From JANLVJ01 sp031363945 (lineage in GTDB: Bacteria; Bacteroidota; Bacteroidia; Sphingobacteriales; Sphingobacteriaceae), in NCBI GenBank assembly GCA_031363945.1, contig JANLVJ010000018.1, positions 1-6,247 on the forward strand: a stretch of 6,247 nt of DNA, in the 5' to 3' direction. Below the pieces are notes generated by a model. It worked only from the letters and a program-made list of their open reading frames with translations, searched no databases and was not told where the DNA came from. The position numbers were made by a program, and so were the translations under genes. Below, one piece after another: positions 1-4,858 of this stretch (positions within the stretch are counted from its first letter, which is position 1; each line of letters opens with the position of its first letter).

Positions 1-96
1 ATCGGCTGCAATAACCGTTTGTCCTAAACGCTTTAAAGAAATAGTAAGTTCCCTACCTAGTTCGCCGCTACCAAGCAATAATATCTTTTTACCCAT
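1..96 (-). CDS. purT: Formate-dependent phosphoribosylglycinamide formyltransferase (PurT), N-terminal fragment
   Basis: Only the first 32 codons are inside the window; the gene continues past the left edge. The peptide starts MGKKILLLGSGELGRE and goes on with LKRLGQTVIAAD. The GSGELG loop at residues 9-14 and the following helix and strand match the N-terminal Rossmann-like pre-ATP-grasp domain of PurT (E. coli PurT has LLGSGELGKE at the same place). PurT is a cytoplasmic ATP-grasp enzyme that makes formyl-GAR from GAR, formate and ATP in purine synthesis. PurK shares the fold but has a less similar loop (GNGQLGR). The ATG at 96-94 sits directly before the conserved strand. The frame stays open upstream to at least base 180 but has no ATG, so this start is the natural one. 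It is 201 bases downstream of the amidase stop and probably has its own promoter. Confidence 0.85.
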   Translation of the reverse strand, partial: MGKKILLLGSGELGRELTISLKRLGQTVIAAD

Positions 97-297
97 GCCG
101 CAATATAAATTATTATGAATTACACGAAGGCACTTTGAAAACAAATATTGCTTACCCTGACCAAGGAAATATAGATAAAACAAGCGTGTAGCTAATGCAT
201 TGCGAAAATTAGCAGCTTAAATTGCAATGAAAGTCATTTTGCCTCCGAATAGATCTTCTTGTGATACAAAATTATAAATCTTAAAATTTATACTGTA
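97..297 (-). other. Intergenic spacer between amidase and purT
   Basis: No gene is seen in these 201 bases. Two weak, mutually exclusive dyads overlap: GCTAAT (191-196) with ATTAGC (208-213), and CATTGC (198-203) with GCAATG (224-229). Neither is followed by a convincing T-run on the minus strand, so a terminator for the amidase is not established. On the minus strand, TATATTTC (173-166) differs by one base from the Bacteroidota -7 consensus TAnnTTTG and lies about 70 bases before the purT start. No TTTG element is at the usual distance upstream, so it is only a possible purT promoter. Confidence 0.4.
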
Positions 298-1944
298 TTA
301 AAAACCCGGTGGATGCTTCAGATTATAACCGGTATATTCCTGGTAAGCCTTTGTAAAAGCAAGTAATTTAGCTTCACCAAAGTGCTTTCCGATAAAAGTA
401 ATGCTAGCAGGCATATTGTTTAAAAGCTTCCCGTTCGGTAGGGTAATAGAAGGATTGCCGGTTAGGTTAGTGATGGCTAACTGATCGCCTGTTTCAGGCG
501 GTGCAATAATGACATCATACTGATCTATAAATTTATCCATCTGTTTCATGATTTGGTACCTAACCCTGCAAGCAGTCAGATATTCTACTGCTGGCACCAA
601 GCGTGATGTTCTAAAGATATTTGGCCACCGGTCCTTATTTTGCTGCACCATTTCTTCATCCTTGTTAGACCTGGTCAGCGGATCGAACGCAGTAGCAGAC
701 TCTACTCCAACAATAAGATTTAACGTTTCATCGCCGTGAAGGTTGTCAGGGAAATTGATCCCGGTCACAGTTGCACCCATTTTTCTTAACTTTTTAAGTG
801 TCTCTTTTTCAGTGCTGTTCTCTGGTAGGGTATCAATGTAATTCTTGATGTAGGCAATCTTTAGTGTTTTAAGGTCAACATGATCTGTATAGTTAAATGC
901 AAAATTTACTGAAGAAGCATCTTTATTATCAGCCCCATGTACATAATAAAAAACAATGGCAGCATCTTCAGCAGAGCGGCAAATAGGACCTATCTTATCA
1001 GAAGTCCAGGCAAGCACCATAGCGCCCGTACGGGCAATGCTACCGTAAGTTGGCCTTAAGCCTGTCACACCGCATCGCATAGCTGGATCAACAATAGAAC
1101 CGTATGTTTCGGTACCAATAGCAAATGAGACAAGACCGGCTGCAGTTGCAGAAGAAGAACCGGCGGATGAACCCCCTGAACCCTTGCGAATATCCCATGG
1201 GTTACGGGTCAGGCCCCCGAACCAAACATCATCTTCGGCTAATTCTCCAAGTGAAAGCTTAGCAACCAGCACAGCACCTGCCTTTTCAAGCTTTTGAGCA
1301 ACAAATGCTGTTTCATCGATAACCTGATCTTTATATGGAGGCGTTCCCCAGGTTGTATGCGTACCCTTAACCGCGAATAGATCTTTGATCCCATAGGGTA
1401 TACCATGAAGCGGTCCACGGTAAAGCCCCCTTGCAAGTTCAGCATCGGCTTGCTTTGCCTGCCTGATTGCAATGCTGTCAGTTAATTCGATCACGCAGTG
1501 AAGAACCGGCCCATACTTTCTTAACCGGTCGAGGAAAAATCTGGTAAGACGCTCAGACGTTATCTTCTTAGTTTTAATTAACGATGCTAGTTGAGGAATA
1601 CTATAAAAGGCGAGTTGATCTAAATTTTCTGGTAATCTAACAGCTGCAGGAATAGTAAAATGAACTGGAAGCTGCTTTACCGGTATAGTTATATCCTCTA
1701 AAGTGACATTAAAAGACAAAGGTAACGGAGCGTCATTTTTCAGGTTCAGTGAGTGGTAATAGGTATACGTTTTCAAATTTTTTGATAAGCCATCTAACAT
1801 AGAATCACGCTTTGCATCATTATAATGCAGGCCATTCATATTTTCTGATGCTGATATATCGTCTTTTGTGATCACCCGCTGTGCATATAGTTGATTACTT
1901 GAAGCGAAGGCGAAAATGAGCAGGATTATAAATTTATTTGTCAT
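298..1944 (-). CDS. Exported amidase-signature family hydrolase
   Basis: This is a serine hydrolase of the amidase signature family, which cleaves carboxamide bonds; the substrate cannot be told. From the ATG at 1944 (548 residues), residues 1-21 form a signal peptide (MTNK, hydrophobic core, LYA|Q), so it probably acts in the periplasm or outside. Residues about 22-110 are an N-terminal extension of the kind I recall in secreted Bacteroidota amidases. The catalytic Ser-cisSer-Lys triad is visible: Lys187 in GIPYGIKD, Ser259 in GSGGSSAGS and Ser283 in GTETYGS. Ser259 and Ser283 are 24 residues apart, as in FAAH (Ser217/Ser241). The residue before the last Gly is Tyr, where many family members have Gly. 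The C-terminus (MPASITFIGKHFGEAKLL, ending KHPPGF) looks complete. An in-frame ATG at 1980 would add 12 residues; the 1944 start is preferred because it gives a compact signal peptide, but ribosome-site evidence does not decide it. A GatA subunit is unlikely because of the signal peptide and the lack of gatB/gatC neighbours. Confidence 0.9.
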   Translation of the reverse strand: MTNKFIILLIFAFASSNQLYAQRVITKDDISASENMNGLHYNDAKRDSMLDGLSKNLKTYTYYHSLNLKNDAPLPLSFNVTLEDITIPVKQLPVHFTIPAAVRLPENLDQLAFYSIPQLASLIKTKKITSERLTRFFLDRLRKYGPVLHCVIELTDSIAIRQAKQADAELARGLYRGPLHGIPYGIKDLFAVKGTHTTWGTPPYKDQVIDETAFVAQKLEKAGAVLVAKLSLGELAEDDVWFGGLTRNPWDIRKGSGGSSAGSSSATAAGLVSFAIGTETYGSIVDPAMRCGVTGLRPTYGSIARTGAMVLAWTSDKIGPICRSAEDAAIVFYYVHGADNKDASSVNFAFNYTDHVDLKTLKIAYIKNYIDTLPENSTEKETLKKLRKMGATVTGINFPDNLHGDETLNLIVGVESATAFDPLTRSNKDEEMVQQNKDRWPNIFRTSRLVPAVEYLTACRVRYQIMKQMDKFIDQYDVIIAPPETGDQLAITNLTGNPSITLPNGKLLNNMPASITFIGKHFGEAKLLAFTKAYQEYTGYNLKHPPGF

Positions 1945-2046
1945 GGCTTTACTTGGATAATATTGCTTAAAATAAATCATTTTGATCTTTTAAACGAAGA
2001 TTTATAAATTGTATATGATTGCTCAGAATTTTCTTAAGGATTTCCC

Positions 2047-2057
2047 AGACTTTTGAA
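2047..2057 (+). repeat. 11-base direct repeat, copy 1
   Basis: AGACTTTTGAA is found here and again exactly at 2278-2288. The copies are 231 bases apart and lie on either side of the hairpin and repeat element at 2170-2262. They could be a chance match in AT-rich DNA or a trace of an insertion; no terminal inverted repeats are seen directly inside them. Confidence 0.4.
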
Positions 2058-2071
2058 GAGAATTTTAAAAG

Positions 2072-2086
2072 ATAGTTCAGAACTAT
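2072..2086. promoter_or_regulatory. Operator-like perfect palindrome upstream of amidase
   Basis: ATAGTTC-A-GAACTAT is a perfect 15-base dyad with 7-base arms and a single central base. It lies about 130 bases before the preferred amidase start and about 90 before the alternative one. The size and symmetry suit a binding site for a dimeric repressor or activator. No cognate regulator gene is in the window, so the role is inferred from symmetry alone. Confidence 0.35.
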
Positions 2087-2112
2087 GAATTTTACGTGAA
2101 ATTTTAGGCTTG

Positions 2113-2134
2113 TCATGCATGAAATAGAATTTCA
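2113..2134. repeat. Two overlapping palindromes
   Basis: TCATGCATGA (2113-2122) is a perfect 10-base palindrome. It overlaps TGAAAT-AGA-ATTTCA (2120-2134), a dyad with perfect 6-base arms and a 3-base centre. AT-rich DNA yields such dyads by chance fairly often, so individually they are weak. They are recorded because they add to the run of dyads upstream of the amidase. Confidence 0.3.
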
Positions 2135-2169
2135 AGAATTTGCAGGTAAAAAACTATAAATAAAATTCC

Positions 2170-2262
2170 TGTACTGACCAAAGTGGGTCAGTACTATCAT
2201 CTATCCGGTAAACTCAGCCACTTGGACTAAAAGCCAAACAGGAGTGGACAGTTACTAGGTTT
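2170..2262 (+). mobile_element. Possible remnant of an insertion-sequence end (IS21-like)
   Basis: The segment begins TGTACTGACC and repeats a related motif: AGTGGGTCAGTACTA (2183-2197), a weaker CACTTGGACTAA (2219-2230) and AGTGGACAGTTACTA (2243-2257), with CCGGTAAACTCAG (2205-2217) between. Several copies of a site with GGTCAGT and CCGG blocks recall the multiple transposase-binding repeats at IS21-family ends in Bacteroidota. That is from memory and not checked against a database. No istA/istB-like gene or second end is visible, so if real it is a solo, degraded end. It could instead be an ordinary regulatory region. Confidence 0.25.
2171..2194. repeat. Perfect 9-base-pair hairpin
   Basis: GTACTGACC (2171-2179) and GGTCAGTAC (2186-2194) are exact inverted copies around the 6-base loop AAAGTG. 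On the minus strand the stem is followed after a few bases by a T-rich stretch (AGGAATTTTATTTATAG). It could therefore act as an imperfect terminator of the Fic transcript, about 210 bases after the Fic stop. It could equally be the tip of an insertion-sequence end (see 2170-2262). Confidence 0.5.
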
Positions 2263-2277
2263 TTTTGGGAAGATCTT

Positions 2278-2288
2278 AGACTTTTGAA
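2278..2288 (+). repeat. 11-base direct repeat, copy 2
   Basis: Second exact copy of AGACTTTTGAA; the first is at 2047-2057. The match does not extend on either side. Confidence 0.4.
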
Positions 2289-2332
2289 TGGCCTATCACC
2301 TTTTTTGGGGTTACAATTAGGTTTTGTGTTTT

Positions 2333-2402
2333 TGTTAACATGAGTCCAATAACATGTTAACATTATTCATTTTCTTTAACACGTGCTATTTTCATGTTAA
2401 TG
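2333..2402. promoter_or_regulatory. Cluster of TTAACATG-type boxes with a 10-bp inverted repeat
   Basis: TGTTAACATG (2333-2342) and CATGTTAACA (2353-2362) are exact inverted copies separated by 10 bases. The perfect palindrome TAACATGTTA (2350-2359) overlaps the second arm. Related boxes follow at about 2374-2382 (CTTTAACAC) and 2393-2402 (CATGTTAATG). The box starts fall 19 to 22 bases apart, roughly two helical turns, as expected for cooperative binding on one face of the DNA. The cluster lies just past the 3' end of the Fic gene and about 390 bases before the amidase start. As a hairpin it has no T-run on the minus strand, so it is a poor terminator for fic; the plus-strand side is moderately T-rich. 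Confidence 0.4.
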
Positions 2403-2405
2403 CTA

Positions 2406-3506
2406 TCATAGTATTTTAAACTTTAATAATTCTGAAGCTTGAGAAAGGTAGTTGTAAAGCGCATCATTGATATAGTAATTCTCTTTCCCTATCCGATATA
2501 GCGTTAATATCTTGATATCAACAAGTTTATCTAAATACTTTGAAGCCGTTTGGCGAGTCATCTGCAAATCTGTCACCAAAAACTCAATCTTGGTATATGG
2601 ATGCTTAAATAAATTATTGATCAGGTCTTGAGAATAAATTTTGGGTAAATCAGCGCGTATTTTCTGCTTAGATTGCATCATCAGCCTCCTAATGCCCCGA
2701 ACCATTGCGGCTGTTTGCGTTGCAGTTTGCTCAATGGCATCTAACATGAACATTAACCATGGTTGCCAATCATTGGTATTTCGTGTAGCCTGAAGTAACT
2801 GGTAGTAATCTGCTTTATTCTGGTTAATATATCGGCTTAAATACAGTATTGGTAGATTCAAAAACCCTTCTTTAACCAGATATAAAATGTTAATAATCCG
2901 ACCTGTACGTCCGTTGCCATCATAAAAAGGATGAATACTTTCAAATTGATGATGTATGACGGCCATTTTGATTAGCACGTCCCACTCACAAAGTGTATCA
3001 TCATTCATGAATTTTTCAAGGTTGCTCATTAATGAAACAATCTCATCATAGCTTTGAGGCGGTGTATAATCGGTTTCGCCCGTTTGTTCATTTTTAAGGG
3101 CTGTACCTAGTAACTTACGAAAGCCAGCTCTAGTTTCTTCAAGTGTTGCCTGAATGTCTATTAAATGATTGCAAGTAAGTAATCCAGATGATTTTACTAT
3201 TTCGAATCCTTCCTTAAGCGCAGTGGCATAATTGTGCACCTCTTTAGCAGCAGAGCTAGCAAATTGCCTTGAAATACTATCACTGCTATATAGTTCATCT
3301 TGAGTTGTAATTATATTTTCGATAGCAGAGCTATCTTTGGCCTCCTGAAGAGATAGGGTATTGAGAATAATAACTTCATTTGGCATACTTTCAGCAACTC
3401 CATTCAATTCTGCTAAGGCTTTATGGGCCTGCGCAACTTTTTTCAAAACAACTTTTGTTTCAATATCCTGCGCAAAAGGAAGTTCTTGTATGACGTAAAC
3501 ACTCAT
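2406..3506 (-). CDS. Fic-domain protein (probable AMP transferase) with inhibitory helix and C-terminal winged helix
   Basis: Fic enzymes usually move AMP from ATP to a hydroxyl side chain of a target protein. The 366-residue product has a complete active-site loop, HPFYDGNGRTGR at 192-203, matching HxFx(D/E)GNGRxxR; His192 is the general base, Asp196 binds metal and Arg203 contacts the nucleotide. An N-terminal Fic_N-like region holds the inhibitory motif SSAIEN (Ser59, Glu63, Asn64), fitting (S/T)xxxE(G/N), so this is a class II Fic protein whose own helix blocks ATP binding. Residues about 130-155 form the flap. Residues about 295-350 (PYTKIEFL..MTRQTASKYLDKL..) look like a winged-helix DNA-binding domain. 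Size and order resemble the Shewanella SoFic and Bacteroides BT_2513 proteins. There is no signal peptide, so it is cytoplasmic. No antitoxin gene adjoins it. It appears more AT-rich than the SusD gene, as often seen for accessory genes. The ATG at 3506 directly precedes the conserved N-terminus. Targets are unknown. Confidence 0.92.
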   Translation of the reverse strand: MSVYVIQELPFAQDIETKVVLKKVAQAHKALAELNGVAESMPNEVIILNTLSLQEAKDSSAIENIITTQDELYSSDSISRQFASSAAKEVHNYATALKEGFEIVKSSGLLTCNHLIDIQATLEETRAGFRKLLGTALKNEQTGETDYTPPQSYDEIVSLMSNLEKFMNDDTLCEWDVLIKMAVIHHQFESIHPFYDGNGRTGRIINILYLVKEGFLNLPILYLSRYINQNKADYYQLLQATRNTNDWQPWLMFMLDAIEQTATQTAAMVRGIRRLMMQSKQKIRADLPKIYSQDLINNLFKHPYTKIEFLVTDLQMTRQTASKYLDKLVDIKILTLYRIGKENYYINDALYNYLSQASELLKFKIL

Positions 3507-3784
3507 AAACTGTAATCAATTCAAATAAACTGCGGGGACTTAAATCCTCGATTAAAATTAAGTTACCGACTAATGAAGCACCGAATAGCGATCGTTGATG
3601 GCCGGACACCTAGTATGGTAACATGGAAATGTACTGAAAGCAATTAACAAAACATTTTATCGAAAAAGAATGAGCAGTTTAAAAATATTGAAATATTAAT
3701 TGGGAATTGATAAGTTTCCTTTTATTCAATGTAGCATGATAATCTGACATGAAATAAAAAGCAGGCTGTACCTATTTACCCTCT
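3507..3784 (-). other. Intergenic spacer upstream of fic, downstream of the SusD/LamG operon
   Basis: These 278 bases should hold the end of the SusD-LamG transcript and the promoter of fic. No strong terminator is visible; AATATT-TC-AATATT (minus strand, 3697-3684) before a short T-run is too weak to call. No canonical -33/-7 pair is found. One TAACATG box (3619-3625) repeats the motif found downstream of fic. A GC-richer patch at 3580-3610 is framed by an inverted repeat, listed separately. Confidence 0.5.
3562..3622. repeat. Interrupted inverted repeat around a GC-richer island
   Basis: GTTACC-g-ACTA (3562-3572) pairs with TAGT-at-GGTAAC (3611-3622): 10 base pairs with a small internal mismatch. 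The 38-base loop (3573-3610) is richer in G+C than the surroundings and contains CGATCG and GGCCGG. It lies about 55 to 115 bases upstream of the fic start. It may be an RNA structure in the fic leader, an operator, or the trace of a small inserted element; no family is recognised. Confidence 0.35.
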
Positions 3785-4822
3785 TCAAGGCGCCTCCATC
3801 GTATATAGCGAATTAACCTGGGCATCGGTAAGAACAGTGTTATACAGGTGCACGTCATCAATGGCACCGACAAAGAAATTGCCTCCGTAATAGGCATTTG
3901 GGCTGTTCGGGTCGGTGAAGTTGTAGGCTAATGCAGGTAGTTCGTTGCCAATGGCCAGATTCGGAGGTGAAATCAACGCTGTTGGGTTACCGGTGACAAC
4001 AGCGGTTTTGATCAATACTCCGTTAATATAGAATTTTTCAGTACCGTTTGTGAAGCTGGCAATGACTTGAGACCAAACATCAAGCGCAACAGAAATACCA
4101 CCATCATCCTGATCATGGTCACCGGTATTGGTCATCACGGTGAGAAAAGGTAAGTTACCTCCCTGAAGCTGAAACTTAAAGCCGTTCCAGCGGTCAAGAG
4201 AAAAAATATAGTTGCCGTCACTTTTCATATGGGGTTTGATCCAGGCGCAGATGGTAAAGTTGCTGGGGCGCAAAGCCGTCTGATAGGGTACCTCGATATA
4301 GCCTGCCTGGTCAAAGTAATAGGCGCTATTAGCTATGCCGAACCGGTCAGCGACCAGCACCGGCAAGGTTGTTCCGGCCGTTGGGGGCACACCATAGGCA
4401 CCGATCCATCCCGTTTTTAAGGTGCCGTTATTACCATTTCCTGATACATCATTCGCATTACCAGAAAAGGTCCACGATGCTACCAGGTTAGCTGACGATA
4501 TTTGCTGTATCAGGGCCACATTAAATTGGGACCCAGCCCTAAGCAGATTCGCAGTTGCATTATTCACCTGCTGCTGAAAGAAAGCTCCATTATTGACCGC
4601 TGTCGCCAGATTGATTGAACTATCCAGCACCCGTTTTGCCCCAGGAGAATAATTGCCAGCCTGCTTTCCTTCCACGGCCGCTGTATAAACGGTTTTTAAG
4701 GAATCAATCACCGCCTTCAGCCTGTCTTTATTGGAGTTAACAGATACCTGATCACTACTTTTCTTGCAAGAAGTAAAGACTAGGGCTAGTAATAAACTTA
4801 GAATCATTATCGCATTTTTCAT
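3785..4822 (-). CDS. Surface lipoprotein with helical stalk and LamG / concanavalin A-like domain
   Basis: The product (345 residues from the ATG at 4822) has a lipoprotein signal, MKNAIMILSLLLALVFTSC, with Cys19 as the acylation site followed by KKSSD. Residues about 32-108 are predicted helical and include a FIVAR-like pattern (AVEGKQAGNYSPGAKRVLDS), probably a spacer that lifts the binding domain off the membrane. Residues about 111-343 form a LamG-type jelly roll: LVASWTFSGNANDVSGNGN at its start, then FTICAWIKP, KFYINGVLI and FVGAIDDVHLYNTVLTDAQV, the usual closing strand. Such domains bind carbohydrate or, less often, are part of hydrolases; no catalytic residues of a glycosidase are recognised. 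It starts 36 bases after the SusD stop, so it is probably co-transcribed and acts as an accessory surface glycan-binding protein. A GTG one codon upstream (4825) is in frame but the ATG is the better start. Confidence 0.88.
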   Translation of the reverse strand: MKNAIMILSLLLALVFTSCKKSSDQVSVNSNKDRLKAVIDSLKTVYTAAVEGKQAGNYSPGAKRVLDSSINLATAVNNGAFFQQQVNNATANLLRAGSQFNVALIQQISSANLVASWTFSGNANDVSGNGNNGTLKTGWIGAYGVPPTAGTTLPVLVADRFGIANSAYYFDQAGYIEVPYQTALRPSNFTICAWIKPHMKSDGNYIFSLDRWNGFKFQLQGGNLPFLTVMTNTGDHDQDDGGISVALDVWSQVIASFTNGTEKFYINGVLIKTAVVTGNPTALISPPNLAIGNELPALAYNFTDPNSPNAYYGGNFFVGAIDDVHLYNTVLTDAQVNSLYTMEAP

Positions 4823-4858
4823 CACGCTACTTATTATAATTTGACTGATATGATTTTC

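Larger units (their letters stand above)
1945..2405. other. Long intergenic region, rich in short dyads
   Basis: This stretch of about 460 bases lies downstream of the Fic gene and upstream of the amidase, both on the minus strand. I see no credible coding sequence. It must hold any promoter of the amidase, yet no clear TTTG / TAnnTTTG pair is visible on the minus strand within about 130 bases of the start. It contains several perfect palindromes and repeats listed separately: 2072-2086, 2113-2134, 2171-2194, a possible insertion-sequence end at about 2170-2262, an 11-base direct repeat, and a box cluster at 2333-2402. Confidence 0.6.

Noticed and set aside
548..739. Plus-strand ORF of 63 codons inside the amidase
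   Set aside because: It is antisense to a well-supported coding sequence and shows no recognisable domain.
2406..3506. Fic gene as the toxin of a two-gene toxin-antitoxin module
   Set aside because: No small antitoxin gene is adjacent, and the inhibitory motif is inside the Fic protein itself (class II arrangement).
3573..3647. 24-codon plus-strand ORF beginning MKHRIAIVDGRTP, resembling the N-terminus of thiolases
   Set aside because: The likeness covers about ten residues, needs a one-residue gap and stops at a TAA soon after; no thiolase sequence continues in any frame. Chance resemblance is more likely than a gene remnant.
3684..3697. AATATT hairpin as terminator of the SusD-LamG transcript
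   Set aside because: The stem is only six A-T pairs with a 2-base loop, so it would be unstable; not enough to call a terminator.
4823..4825. GTG start for the LamG lipoprotein
   Set aside because: It is immediately followed by an ATG that gives a normal lipoprotein signal; the extra codon adds nothing.
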